Shown: piece by piece, positions 9,963 to 19,425 of the stretch
Numbering within the stretch: the first letter of the stretch is position 1
How the letters are laid out: each line of letters begins with the position of its first letter
Assembly (NCBI GenBank): GCA_963736445.1
Contig: CAVTOY010000005.1
Coordinates: 76,688-140,687, forward strand
DNA length: 64,000 bases
Direction of reading: 5' to 3'
Source: Thiosocius sp963736445
GTDB taxonomy: Bacteria > Pseudomonadota > Gammaproteobacteria > Chromatiales > Chromatiaceae
Translations under genes and position numbers: made by a program
The notes under the pieces: generated by a model
What the model was told of the DNA's origin: nothing
Database searches by the model: none
What the model saw: the letters and a program-made list of their open reading frames with translations, nothing else

Positions 9963-10080
9963 GATGAGCGGCGACTGGAAACGGGACTATGGTCCGGATT
10001 GAGGCACCGGTACGTGGCGAAAGCCGCCGGCAACGGCTACTCCCCTGGACCCGTGGTTACCGCGCCAGTCGTCGACTCTA

Positions 10081-10310
10081 CCCAGTATCCGGGATGATCG
10101 CGCCGGCCAGGCGCGTTTGGACGCCGCCCTGGAGCGAAAACCATAGCCGTAGCTATGATTTGAGTGAAGGGCAAGTACAAGCGTGCCTGGACAAGCGAGG
10201 GCCCGGATAGATCGGGGACGGAGGACAAAGTGTATCGTCGAGAATGCGCCCCGAATTTGACTTTCACCGCATCTCTGCCGATTCATTTGCGCCCGTCCGC
10301 GATCGACTGG
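10081..10310. other. 230 bp without a gene between the intron and the right inverted-repeat arm
   Basis: I see no gene here. It carries a GC-rich imperfect inverted repeat (CCAGGCG at about 10109, CGCCCTGG at about 10127), but no recognisable transposase, promoter or terminator. It may be a 3' extension of the intron or part of an older inserted element. Confidence 0.4.
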
Positions 10311-10327
10311 TGCAACATGCAGGCTAG
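10311..10327. repeat. right arm of a perfect 17-bp inverted repeat
   Basis: TGCAACATGCAGGCTAG is the exact reverse complement of 8075-8091. It overlaps the stop codon (complement of 10324-10326) of the convergent ABC permease gene. Confidence 0.9.
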
Positions 10328-11433
10328 TACATGCGATGCCGGAACAGCCAGGCAGCGGCGCTCAGGCTGATCAGGCCGATCAGCGCCATCGGCCAGTACT
10401 GATCCATCAGCGCCGCATAGGACTGACCCTCGAGGAACACCCCGCGCAGGATGACCAGGAAGTAGCGCAGCGGATTCAGCAGCGTGATCATCTGCACGGC
10501 CTGCGGCATATTCGCGATCGGCGTCGCGAAACCGGACAGTATCACCGACGGCACCAGAAACAGAAACGCGCCGAGCAGGCCCTGCTGCTGGGTGATCGAC
10601 AGCGACGAGATCATCAGGCCCACCCCGACCGCGGAGCCCAGGAAGAGCACCATCCCAAGATAGAGCGCACCGATGTCGCCGCGCAGCGGCACCCCGAAGC
10701 CGTAGACGGCGATGAATATGATCAGGCTGCCCTGCAGCAGGCCGATCAGCAATCCGGGAATTGATTTACCGATCAGGATCTCCACCGGCCGCAGCGGCGT
10801 CACCAGGAGTTGATCGAAGGTCCCGGCCTCACGCTCGCGCGCCACCGACAGCGCGGTCACTACCAGCGTGACCACCAGGGTCAGCAGCCCAACGATCCCC
10901 GGTACGATGAACCAGCGCGACTCCAGATTGGAGTTATACCAGGACCGCGTCTCCAGCTTGACCGGCGGCTCCGGTCCGGCGTGGCGCCTCGCCCAGGCCA
11001 GATTGAAATCGGTGACGATAGTACGCACATAATTCATCGCCAGCATCGCGGTATTGGAGTTGCGTCCATCGAGGATCAGCTGCAGCGCACCGCTGTCGCC
11101 GCGCAGCACGTCCCTGCTGAAGCCGGGACCGATGTGCAGTATCAGCAACGCCTCACGGTTGTCGATCAACGGCGCCACCTCGGCATCATGCGTCAGCGTG
11201 GCGACCAACGCGAAATTGCGTGATCCCTGAAAGTGCGCGATCAGTTCCCGGGCCACCAGCCCGCGATCCTCATCGTAGATCGCGACTGGCGCATGCTGCA
11301 GGTCGTAGGTAGCGGCGAAGCCGAACACGAGCAGTTGCGCGATCGGCGGTCCGATCAATACGAAGCGGCTACGCCGGTCCCGCACCAGCGCGAGCAGCTC
11401 TTTCCGGGCGAGCGCCAAGATGTGCTGAAGCAA
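10324..11433 (-). CDS. ybhR: ABC-2 type exporter permease, YbhR-like
   Basis: A 369-residue permease of the ABC-2 family: an N-terminal membrane segment (residues 23-43), a large periplasmic region (about 45-175), and five to six C-terminal membrane segments including VPGIVGLLTLVVTLVV and the conserved REREAGTFDQLLVTPLRP signature. It is the last gene of a four-gene exporter operon and ends within the right arm of the inverted repeat. With the partner permease and the double ATPase it should export hydrophobic compounds or drugs, as for Escherichia coli YbhFSR; the substrate cannot be told from sequence. Confidence 0.9.
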   Translation of the reverse strand: MLQHILALARKELLALVRDRRSRFVLIGPPIAQLLVFGFAATYDLQHAPVAIYDEDRGLVARELIAHFQGSRNFALVATLTHDAEVAPLIDNREALLILHIGPGFSRDVLRGDSGALQLILDGRNSNTAMLAMNYVRTIVTDFNLAWARRHAGPEPPVKLETRSWYNSNLESRWFIVPGIVGLLTLVVTLVVTALSVAREREAGTFDQLLVTPLRPVEILIGKSIPGLLIGLLQGSLIIFIAVYGFGVPLRGDIGALYLGMVLFLGSAVGVGLMISSLSITQQQGLLGAFLFLVPSVILSGFATPIANMPQAVQMITLLNPLRYFLVILRGVFLEGQSYAALMDQYWPMALIGLISLSAAAWLFRHRMY

Positions 11434-11437
11434 GGCG

Positions 11438-12571
11438 TTACTCCAGGCTCTTGCGTGCCTTGTGGCGCAGCACGGCGAACAGCAGCAGCAGCATCAACAG
11501 CAGCGCCGCGGCATTGAGCAGAACCACCTGCCACAGGTTACCAGCCAGGAACAACGTCTGCAGGATGGCGACGAAATAACGTGCGGGCACGATATGAGTG
11601 ATTACCTGGATAGGCGCCGGCATCGACCCGATATCAAAGATGAAGCCGGACAGGATGAAGGCGGGCAGAAAGGTGACCAGGATCGCGATCTGCCCGGCCA
11701 CGAACTGATTTCGCGACACCGTCGAGATCAGCAGGCCCATTGCCAGTGCCACCAGCATGAAGATCGCAGACGCCGCCAGCAGCAGCCAGAATGAACCGCG
11801 CAATGGCACATCGAACTGCCACAGGGCCATGGCGACGCTGAGCAACATGCCGCCCATGCCGAGCGCGAAGTACGGCATCACCTTCCCCAGCAACAGCTCG
11901 CGGATGCGGATCGGCGTGACCATCAGCGCCTCCATAGTGCCGCGTTCCCACTCGCGCGCCACCACCAGCGCGGTCAGCAGCGCGCCGATCAGGGTCATGA
12001 TCACCGCCACCAGCCCCGGCACCAGAAAGTTGCGGCTGCGCAGCGCCGGGTTGAACCAGACCCTCTGTTCCACGGCGACCGGGAGCGTCAGCTCCTGGCC
12101 GCGCGAGAGCGCGTAGGCCTGCAGCCAGCTCTGCCAGGCACCCTGCACATAGCCCGAGGTGATGCGCGCCTGATTGGCGTCCACACCATTCAGAATCACC
12201 CCGACAGGCGCATCGCCACGCGCCAGCAACCTTTTGCTGAAATCGGCGCGCAGCCAGACGATGCCGTCGATGCGCCGCGCCGCAAGGTCACGCTCGGCGC
12301 TTTGAATGTCGGTGTAATAGCGCGGGCTGAAATACTCCGATTGGGCGAACGCGGCGGCGAAGCTGCTGCTGTTGGCATCCGGTCGCTCCAACACCATGCC
12401 GAGCGGAATGTTGCGGGCATCCAGCGAGACGCCGTAACCGAACAGCAGCAACAGCACCACCGGCATCACGAAGGCGATTGCGATGCTCGACGGGTCGCGC
12501 AGGATCTGCAGGCTTTCCTTGCGCACCATGCCCCTGAGACGCATCCATGCCCCACCCCGCGCGCTGTTCAA
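11438..12571 (-). CDS. ybhS: ABC-2 type exporter permease, YbhS-like
   Basis: A 377-residue ABC-2 permease paralogous to its downstream neighbour: KESLQILRDPSSIAIAFVMP at the N-terminus, a periplasmic domain, then membrane segments with EWERGTMEALMVTPIRI and FILSGFIFDIGSMP. The longest reading frame starts with TTG at 12571, overlapping the stop of the ATPase gene by 4 nt; ATG at 12544 is the alternative. It probably forms a heterodimeric channel with the product of 10324-11433. Confidence 0.9.
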   Translation of the reverse strand: MNSARGGAWMRLRGMVRKESLQILRDPSSIAIAFVMPVVLLLLFGYGVSLDARNIPLGMVLERPDANSSSFAAAFAQSEYFSPRYYTDIQSAERDLAARRIDGIVWLRADFSKRLLARGDAPVGVILNGVDANQARITSGYVQGAWQSWLQAYALSRGQELTLPVAVEQRVWFNPALRSRNFLVPGLVAVIMTLIGALLTALVVAREWERGTMEALMVTPIRIRELLLGKVMPYFALGMGGMLLSVAMALWQFDVPLRGSFWLLLAASAIFMLVALAMGLLISTVSRNQFVAGQIAILVTFLPAFILSGFIFDIGSMPAPIQVITHIVPARYFVAILQTLFLAGNLWQVVLLNAAALLLMLLLLFAVLRHKARKSLE

Positions 12572-14337
12572 GCGACGGCCCCGGCCGCGCGCTGTTGGAT
12601 AAGGCCAATGAAGGCATCCTCCATGGTCGGCTCCGGCAGATCAGCAGTGCGAAAGCGGGCCTTCATCTCAGCCGGGGTGCCCTGGGCCAGCGTCTCGCCC
12701 TCCGCCATGATCAGCAGGCGGTCACAGTAGTTGGCCTCGTCCATGAAGTGGGTGGTGACCAGCACCGTCACGCCGGACTCCGCCAACAGATTGATGCGCT
12801 GCCAGAACTCGCGCCGCGCCAGCGGGTCGACCCCAGAGGTCGGTTCGTCGAGGAACAGGATATCCGGATCGTGCATCAGCGCCGCGGCCAGCGCCAGGCG
12901 CTGTTTGTAACCGAGGGAAAGATCCCCGCTGTGCAGGTCGGCATAATCCGCCAGATCGAAGCCCAGCAGCGCCCACTGGATACGCGCCGCGCGACGCGCG
13001 CGCGGCAGGCTGTAGGCATTGGCAAAAAACTGCAGGTTCTGACGCACGCTGAGGTGCTCATACAGCGAGAAGCGCTGGGCCATATAGCCGATGCGCGCCC
13101 GGGCCTGTGCCGCCGCGCGGCGCAGGTCATGTCCGGCCACGCGCAGGCTGCCCTCTGAGGCGGGTAGCAGACCGCAGAGCATGCGAAAGGTGGTCGATTT
13201 GCCCGCCCCGTTGGCGCCGATCAGACCAAATACCTCGCCCTGTCGGACCTCGAAGCTCACGCCCTTGACCGCATAGAAGGCGCCGAATCGCCGTTTCACC
13301 TGGTGCACCGAGATCACCGCCTCGGCAGGGCTTGCGCTACGGCGCCCTGCACTGCCGATCGGCAGGACGGTCACATCGGCGGCCAGGGTCTGCGTGCTGC
13401 GCAGGCGGGCGACGAACGCATCTTCGAATGTCGGCGAGACCGCCTGTAGCACGAGTCCGGGGGCTGTCGCGTCCAGCGCGCTCAAATCCGGCGGCGCCGC
13501 GCCGCGACTCACGATGCGCACGCTTTCGCCCTCGATGATCGCATCGATCACGTCAGGCAGCTGTGCCACCAGCATCTGCAAGTGGCGCTTGGGCAGATCG
13601 GCGGTGAGCCTGTAGCTGTGCCCGGCCAGTGGACCGCTGAACTCGGCGGGAGCGCCCTGGCCGAGCAATCGGCCCTGATGCAGCAGGATCACCGCGTCGC
13701 AGCGCTCCGCCTCGTCGAGGTAAGCCGTGCTCAGCAGCACACTGGTGCCCTGCTCGCGCACGAGACGGTAGACGATGGACCATAGCTCGCGGCGCGACAC
13801 CGGGTCGACACCGACCGTCGGCTCATCGAGCAGCAGCAGGCGCGGTGGCGACACCAGCGTGCAGGCCAGACCCAGCTTCTGTTTCATGCCGCCGGACAGG
13901 CGGCCGGCGAGACGCGTGGTAAAGGGCGCGAGGCCGACCATCCGCAGCAGCTCGGTGTAGCGCGCCGGACGCAGCCGGTGGGGCACCCCCTGCAGATCGG
14001 CGTACAGCGCCAGGTTCTCCTGCACCGTAAGGTCTTCATACAGGCCAAACCGTTGCGGCATGTAGCCTATTGCGGACTGTACCGCGAGCGGGTCGCGGGC
14101 GACGTCGATGCCGAGCACGCTGAGTGTGCCGGCATCGGCGGCGATCAAACCTGCGGCAAGGCGCATCAGCGTGGTCTTGCCCGCACCGTCAGGCCCTATC
14201 AGCCCAGTGACCTGGCCGTGGCCGATCTGCAGGCTGACATCGCGCAGCGCGGGGATCGCGCGCGCGCCGACCTGGAATGTCTTGCTGATCCCGTCCAGCG
14301 CCAGCGCCGGCCGCCCCGCTATCCCCTGCGGTATCAC
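12568..14337 (-). CDS. ybhF: ABC exporter ATPase with two nucleotide-binding domains, YbhF-like
   Basis: A 589-residue fusion of two ATPase domains. Domain 1 has Walker A GPDGAGKTT, signature LSGGMKQKL and Walker B LLLLDEPT; domain 2 (from about residue 335) has GANGAGKST, LSLGYKQRL and ILFLDEPT. Both sets of catalytic motifs are intact. It powers the two permeases encoded downstream. The upstream adaptor gene ends 2 bp before this start. The size and order (adaptor, double ATPase, two permeases) match ybhGFSR. Confidence 0.95.
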   Translation of the reverse strand: MIPQGIAGRPALALDGISKTFQVGARAIPALRDVSLQIGHGQVTGLIGPDGAGKTTLMRLAAGLIAADAGTLSVLGIDVARDPLAVQSAIGYMPQRFGLYEDLTVQENLALYADLQGVPHRLRPARYTELLRMVGLAPFTTRLAGRLSGGMKQKLGLACTLVSPPRLLLLDEPTVGVDPVSRRELWSIVYRLVREQGTSVLLSTAYLDEAERCDAVILLHQGRLLGQGAPAEFSGPLAGHSYRLTADLPKRHLQMLVAQLPDVIDAIIEGESVRIVSRGAAPPDLSALDATAPGLVLQAVSPTFEDAFVARLRSTQTLAADVTVLPIGSAGRRSASPAEAVISVHQVKRRFGAFYAVKGVSFEVRQGEVFGLIGANGAGKSTTFRMLCGLLPASEGSLRVAGHDLRRAAAQARARIGYMAQRFSLYEHLSVRQNLQFFANAYSLPRARRAARIQWALLGFDLADYADLHSGDLSLGYKQRLALAAALMHDPDILFLDEPTSGVDPLARREFWQRINLLAESGVTVLVTTHFMDEANYCDRLLIMAEGETLAQGTPAEMKARFRTADLPEPTMEDAFIGLIQQRAAGAVA

Positions 14338-14338
14338 C

Positions 14339-15376
14339 TCAGGTTTTCCGGCATGGCATGGCGCTGGATTCGCCCGACGCGGGCCGGTCGAGCGGCAGCG
14401 TTACCGTGGCGGGCATACCCAGTCGAAGCTCGCCCTGCGGATCGCACACGAAGACCCGCGCCTGGTAGACCAGGCGGGTGCGCAGGTCCGGCGTCTCCAC
14501 GTTTTTCGGCGTGAACTCGGCGGTCGGCGAAATGAAACCGACCCAGCCCTCGTAGACCTTTTCCGGGAAGCTGTCGGTGCTCACCTCGGCGCGCATCCCC
14601 GGCGCGATGCGCCCCAGCTGGGGCCCCGGCACGTAGACGCGCACCCACAGAGGCTCGGTCAGGGCCAGGGTCAGCACCGGGGTCTGCGGCGCTGCCATGT
14701 CGCCCGGTTCGAGGATTCGGTCGCGGACGATGCCGGCAGCCGGGGCCAGTAGGGTCGCGTCGTCGAGCCGCTGCTGCGCCAGCGCCCGCTCTGCGTCACG
14801 GGCCGCCAACGTCGCGCGCGCCTGCGCGATGTCCTCGGCCCGCGGTCCCGCCACCGCCAGCGCAAAGGTCTCCTGCGCCGCCCGCGCCTCTGCCTCGGCG
14901 GCATCTGCGCTCGCCTTGGCCTGGTCGACATCCTCCGCCGCGGCCAGCTTCTGCGGCCCCAGTTTACGCAGGCGCTCATAACTGATCTGCGCGATGCGTG
15001 CCTTCGCCTGCAGCGCATCCGCCTGCGCACGGGCGATGCGGATCTCTTGCGGGCGGCTGCCCGCCTCGAGCCTGGCCAATGCCTGATGGGCCGCCTCGGC
15101 CACTGCCTTGGCCGCCGCTACTGCAGCCTCGAGCTTCTCCGTGCGGAGACGCGCAAGGACCTGCCCGGCCGTCACCCTGTCACCCTCCTGCACCAGGATC
15201 TCCGCGACGTGTTCTGCGTTGTCGAACGCAAGATCGACCTCACGTAGATCGACATTGCCGTACAGCGTCAGCCGGGTCGCGTCCTGGGCGCCGTCCAGAG
15301 AACGCTGCCAGGCGTAAAAAACGCCACCGGCAGCAGCCAGTACGACGAGCAGGAGCACCAAAAGTCTCTTCTTCAC
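14339..15376 (-). CDS. ybhG: HlyD-type membrane fusion protein, YbhG-like
   Basis: About 345 residues from a GTG start at 15376 (VKKRLLVLLL), which aligns with the usual YbhG start; an in-frame GTG at 15445 would add 23 atypical residues. An N-terminal membrane anchor is followed by LTLYGNVDLREVDLAF, a lipoyl half-motif, a long Ala-rich coiled-coil hairpin (about residues 75-190) and a beta-barrel segment with ISPTAEFTPKNVETPDLRT, the last being characteristic of YbhG. It should bridge the inner-membrane exporter to the periplasm or an outer-membrane channel. The TetR regulator that begins the enterobacterial operon is not found upstream. Confidence 0.9.
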   Translation of the reverse strand: MKKRLLVLLLVVLAAAGGVFYAWQRSLDGAQDATRLTLYGNVDLREVDLAFDNAEHVAEILVQEGDRVTAGQVLARLRTEKLEAAVAAAKAVAEAAHQALARLEAGSRPQEIRIARAQADALQAKARIAQISYERLRKLGPQKLAAAEDVDQAKASADAAEAEARAAQETFALAVAGPRAEDIAQARATLAARDAERALAQQRLDDATLLAPAAGIVRDRILEPGDMAAPQTPVLTLALTEPLWVRVYVPGPQLGRIAPGMRAEVSTDSFPEKVYEGWVGFISPTAEFTPKNVETPDLRTRLVYQARVFVCDPQGELRLGMPATVTLPLDRPASGESSAMPCRKT

Positions 15377-16077
15377 AAATTCTACCTGCCTGATAAAAAT
15401 TCCCCGCCGCCGGTGCCGGACCACGTTGCTGTCGCTGCTTCGCACGGTTCGCCCCTCGACACCCGGTTACCGCAAGGGCGGTCACGCAGGATCGCCGGCG
15501 AGGGGATGAGGCTTCTTGGGACGATCGCCGATAAGAGCGACACCAAGGCGGTTTTCTTCTTGCACGCGGCCACGGCGCACTGAAATTTCCAGGTTAACGC
15601 CGGAGCCGAAATCCAGAGATTATACGGACATCGTGAGAACTGAACGTTCTCCAGCGCCTTGTGCGACAGCGTAGCAATATGTAAAGCCAAGTATTGACTT
15701 ATTGCACCGGTAATTTTCACCCGCCAGCGGATTGTTGTTTCAGTCGCTTGTTCTATAGTGATTTTTATCATCACATGACAGCGAAAAGCTTTCCGCCTCA
15801 CCGAGCGAACGCAGCTCAGCGGCGCATCGGGGGGATTCGCGACGACCTTTGGTTGTTGAACGCGCCTGACAAAGTGGTCGGCCTCGTTCGACGTACCCTG
15901 TTGACTCGCAAATTGTAATTCGGGTTCGGCAACCCTTTTTCCGATAGCCATCGGAAACCAGTTGTCGTCAGCGTTTCACGCTGGCCGGTTGATTACTTGC
16001 GCGGGGAAGCGAACCCGAACATCGACGGCGCTTCGACAGTCTTGGCGCTTCATCCGCAACGTGACTGAGGTTTAAAG
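15377..16077. other. intergenic region, 700 bp, no convincing gene
   Basis: This stretch separates the exporter operon (-) from the heme peroxidase gene (+) and must hold both promoters. Open frames exist on both strands (for example a minus-strand frame covering 15382-15951), but they lack family resemblance or a good ribosome site, so I do not call them. The segment 15600-15780 is more A/T-rich than its surroundings and is the likeliest promoter area. Confidence 0.5.
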
Positions 16078-19002
16078 ATGACAAAGCACGTGAAAACCTG
16101 CCGTCAGCGCCCAATCGCTGTCATCTCAATACTGACGCCGTTGCTGTTCCCTCTTTCACTGGGTGCCGGCGCGAACAGTGAGATCGAATCCTGCATCGCG
16201 GCCGCCAAACAAGGGTTGCTCGAGGTACCGGACGACCGATCGAAACGATTTCTCGGCAAGGTTCAGGAAGATACCGCGCGCTGCCGAGGCGGTGAACAGG
16301 CTGTTGAGTATCGCGATCGTCCATGGGTCGACTGGCAAAACTATTACGCAACCGGTGGCGCAAGCACGCGAAAAGAAGGGCGCGAGGCGCTGACGAAACT
16401 CGGCGAACACCTGTATCCAAATGGACGCGGCATCGACGGAGCGCTGCTCGACCTCGAGTACCAACGTATCGAATTGATCAAGTTCAATCTATTCGATCCC
16501 AACACGTACGACGACTATCTAAGCGGCCGCGATGGGCAGCCCGGTGCGACACTTAAAAGTTGGGAGGAAATGCGCCTGCCACCGGATCACGAGCATTTTG
16601 CGACCGTCGGTGGCAACGGCGAACAGCTCTGCCAGGGCGACCTGATCACCCACCGTACCCTGACCGGGATCTGCAACGATCTGTTGAATCCGTTGATGGG
16701 CTCTTCGGGCATGCCTTTCAACCGCAACATGCAGTTCGAGGCCACCTTCCCCCGTCTGGGGCTCACTGAGCTGACGCGGAATCGCCACGGCGATCGTCTC
16801 GATCTGCTGAAACCCGACCCCCAGTTGATAAGCCGCAAACTGTTCACCCGGGAACAGCTGCCAGGTAACGGCTGCAATGACGGTATGGGTGCCTCCGATT
16901 TTTCGCCGGGCGCCCAATGCGATTATCTGAAAGCACCCTTTTTCAATGTCCTGGCCGCCTTCTGGATCCAATTCATGACACATGACTGGTTCTCACACAC
17001 GCGTGAAGGCCGAAATGAGCCCGAACTACACCCTGTTGGCTGCACCTCGAGCGAGGCGAAGGCGCTGGGTTGTCGCGAAGGTGACCGGCGAGAGCCGTCG
17101 CTCTATTTGGCGACCGACGAGCCGGGTACGTTCGAGCACGAGGGCAAGAGCTATCAACAGCGGCCGGTCAAAACGACCGCAAACCTGGTCTCAGCCTGGT
17201 GGGACGCATCTCAGCTATACGGTCATGACGCATTGTCATTGAAGCGCGTCCAACGCGACCCCGAGGATCCGGCAAAGCTGCTTTTGCGCGACAACTATCT
17301 TCCGCTGCTACCCGCCTGCGAGCGCCACTCCGACGACTGCCCGGTACAGCCGCAGTGGTTGGGACAGGAGGCTGCCGCTTTCCCGGCCAACTGGAACATC
17401 GGCATGAGCTTCTATCACAACCTCTTTGCGCGTGAGCACAATTACTTCGTCGACAGGTTCCGTGAGCTCCAGCAACAAACCCCGAATGACGACTCGGGAC
17501 TGCGCGACCCGGAAGATCCGGCGCGGGTCGTCGCCTACAAGGACGTCAGCGATGAGCGCCTGTATCAGGTCGCACGCCTGGTCGTTTCGGCAGAGATCGC
17601 CAAGATCCATACGATCGAGTGGACACCCCAATTACTTTACGATGAGCCGTTGTTCGCCGGCATGAACGCCAACTGGTTCGGTCTGTTCAACCAGGAAGAG
17701 GGGCGTGTATCGCAGATCCTGCGCCGCATTCTGTCGAAAGACGAAAGTCTCCTCAGCCGCATGTCGGACAAAGCCGCGGGTTGGTTCTCCGATTCCGACG
17801 ATGCAAGAAAGGCCAGTTCGCTCTACTCGGTGTTGGCCTCGGGCGCCGGCATCTTCGGGCTTGGGAGCAAAAAGACCGAAGGACTGCTGTGGTTGGAACA
17901 CGACGCGTGGGACCTGAGTGATCTCGCTGAGGATGTCAACGGCGGCATCAATCACTTTGGATCGCCGTTCAATTTCCCGGAGGAGTTCACGTCGGTCTAC
18001 CGTCTGCATGCCCTGGTGCCGGACCTCATCGAGTTCCGTGACAAAGCCGATCCAAACGAGATCCGCTTGAAGATCCCGGTGGCCAAGACTATCAGGGCCG
18101 GTGCGACTCAGCACATGCAGGACCGCGGGATCGACAATTGGGCACTCAGCATGGGGCGCCAGCGCCTCGGCCTCCTGCATCTTCGCAACCTGCCCGTATT
18201 CTTGCAGAACCTGCCGATGCCGCACCTCGATTCGGAGACCGGGAAGCTGGATGTCGTCGCGCTCGATATCATTCGAGACCGCGAGCGCGGCGTCCCCCGT
18301 TTCAACGAGTTCCGCCGCCAGATCGGCCTGAAGACACTGACCGGTTTCGACGACTTCATCGATGTCCGGCTGGATGAGGACGACCCCTGGCGCAAGCACC
18401 AGGAGGAAACCGTTCGCCGGCTGCGCGAGGTCTACGGCACCCATACCTGCGATCAGCGCAAGATCATCTCGGTCGTGCAACGCAACGCGGACGGCAGCTT
18501 CATCAACGATTGTCTGGGGCGCCCTGACGGGTCTGTGGTCGACAACATCGAGGATGTCGACAACATCGTCGGCTGGCTGGCCGAGTACACGAGGCCGCAT
18601 GGCTTCGCGATCTCGGAGACCCAGTTTCATATCTTCATCCTGAACGCCTCGCGGCGGCTGTTCAGCGACCGGTTTTTCACTTCCAGTTACCGTCCGGAGT
18701 TCTACTCCCGGCTGGGCTATGACTGGCTTCAAGACAACGGTCCGTTAGGGGAATGCCCCTACGCCCTGGCCACAAGGGCTGATGGTCGCAAGGCCTGCCT
18801 CGAACCGGAGGAGATCAACGGCCACGTGATGGAGGTATCGCCACTGAAGCGGGCTCTGCTGCGCAACATCCCTCAACTCAAAAACGAATTGTTGCAGGTC
18901 AAGAACGCCTTCGACCCCTGGGCGAGGGACCGCGGTGAGTATTACAGCATCGACTGGAAACCTCGCCGGGACGCTGCATCTGATCCGGCGTTCGCCAACT
19001 GA
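16078..19002 (+). CDS. secreted animal-type heme peroxidase
   Basis: A 974-residue protein with a signal peptide (about 1-32, ending LGAGA). It has the hallmarks of the animal heme peroxidase family (myeloperoxidase/cyclooxygenase type): the distal-side motif FWIQFMTHDWFSHT with the catalytic His, the segment WWDASQLYGHD, the proximal helix SFYHNLFAREHNYFVDRF, and a later segment beginning EIAKIHTIEWTPQL. Bacterial members oxidise halides or organic substrates with hydrogen peroxide. The N-terminal 160 residues are an extension rich in charged residues. The ribosome site is weak (TGAGG). It stands alone between two long non-coding stretches. The substrate is unknown. Confidence 0.9.
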   Translation: MTKHVKTCRQRPIAVISILTPLLFPLSLGAGANSEIESCIAAAKQGLLEVPDDRSKRFLGKVQEDTARCRGGEQAVEYRDRPWVDWQNYYATGGASTRKEGREALTKLGEHLYPNGRGIDGALLDLEYQRIELIKFNLFDPNTYDDYLSGRDGQPGATLKSWEEMRLPPDHEHFATVGGNGEQLCQGDLITHRTLTGICNDLLNPLMGSSGMPFNRNMQFEATFPRLGLTELTRNRHGDRLDLLKPDPQLISRKLFTREQLPGNGCNDGMGASDFSPGAQCDYLKAPFFNVLAAFWIQFMTHDWFSHTREGRNEPELHPVGCTSSEAKALGCREGDRREPSLYLATDEPGTFEHEGKSYQQRPVKTTANLVSAWWDASQLYGHDALSLKRVQRDPEDPAKLLLRDNYLPLLPACERHSDDCPVQPQWLGQEAAAFPANWNIGMSFYHNLFAREHNYFVDRFRELQQQTPNDDSGLRDPEDPARVVAYKDVSDERLYQVARLVVSAEIAKIHTIEWTPQLLYDEPLFAGMNANWFGLFNQEEGRVSQILRRILSKDESLLSRMSDKAAGWFSDSDDARKASSLYSVLASGAGIFGLGSKKTEGLLWLEHDAWDLSDLAEDVNGGINHFGSPFNFPEEFTSVYRLHALVPDLIEFRDKADPNEIRLKIPVAKTIRAGATQHMQDRGIDNWALSMGRQRLGLLHLRNLPVFLQNLPMPHLDSETGKLDVVALDIIRDRERGVPRFNEFRRQIGLKTLTGFDDFIDVRLDEDDPWRKHQEETVRRLREVYGTHTCDQRKIISVVQRNADGSFINDCLGRPDGSVVDNIEDVDNIVGWLAEYTRPHGFAISETQFHIFILNASRRLFSDRFFTSSYRPEFYSRLGYDWLQDNGPLGECPYALATRADGRKACLEPEEINGHVMEVSPLKRALLRNIPQLKNELLQVKNAFDPWARDRGEYYSIDWKPRRDAASDPAFAN

Positions 19003-19425
19003 GCGCTCGAGCGAGGCATCGATGGTTCTGAGGGGCAGACACACAGTCAAGTATTGCCGGATCGGCGCTGCTGACACTGGGCGGCTACGGTAGCGGCGAT
19101 GACAGCCGTGCATCGAGTGAGCAACTAGTCGTAGAATTGAACCAACGGATAGAGACCATCACGCGATGTTTCACCCTGGGACTGCCACCTGGCCAACGTC
19201 GGGCGACAGGGCGCAACATGCCCCTCGGGAGCGCTGCGGAATCTTTGATACCGTCGGCTTTTGACAGCGCGCCGCCGTACTTCGCACCAACCAAAAAACA
19301 GGCGCGTTAGAAGATGATGCCGACAGCGATCTGACGCAGACGGCTTTCTACGCCGCACCGGGGATCGGTAACGGCGGCTTCCGGGATTGGAAGCGCCCTC
19401 TGGCAGTCGGTCCGGGAGATCCTCC
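19003..19425. other. intergenic region, 420 bp, nothing recognised
   Basis: Lies between the heme peroxidase gene and the convergent ORF at 19426. No family-like frame, terminator hairpin with a T-run or repeat was recognised. Confidence 0.4.

Larger units (their letters stand above)
8092..10080 (+). mobile_element. group II intron with reverse transcriptase (3' end approximate)
   Basis: The 5' end starts with GTGCG, the group II consensus. About 500 bp of structured non-coding sequence (domains I-III and the start of IV) precede an intron-encoded reverse transcriptase, followed by a clear domain V at 9928-9962. The branch-point domain VI is not resolved: a long-range stem between 9971-9978 and 10065-10072 suggests an extended domain VI and a 3' end near 10080, but the end could be nearer domain V or as far as about 10307. 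The element lies just downstream of a response-regulator gene and does not interrupt a recognisable gene. Confidence 0.8.

Noticed and set aside
8075..10327. Reading the 17-bp inverted repeats as the ends of an insertion sequence
   Set aside because: No transposase or flanking target duplication is seen; the only mobile gene inside is a group II reverse transcriptase.
15382..15951. 189-residue minus-strand frame where a TetR regulator of the ybh operon would be expected
   Set aside because: No helix-turn-helix or TetR features, no good ribosome site, unusual composition.
16043..16058. -24/-12-like TGGCGCTTCATCCGCA before the heme peroxidase
   Set aside because: The -12 element lacks TT, and the predicted start would leave only about 9 nt before the ATG.
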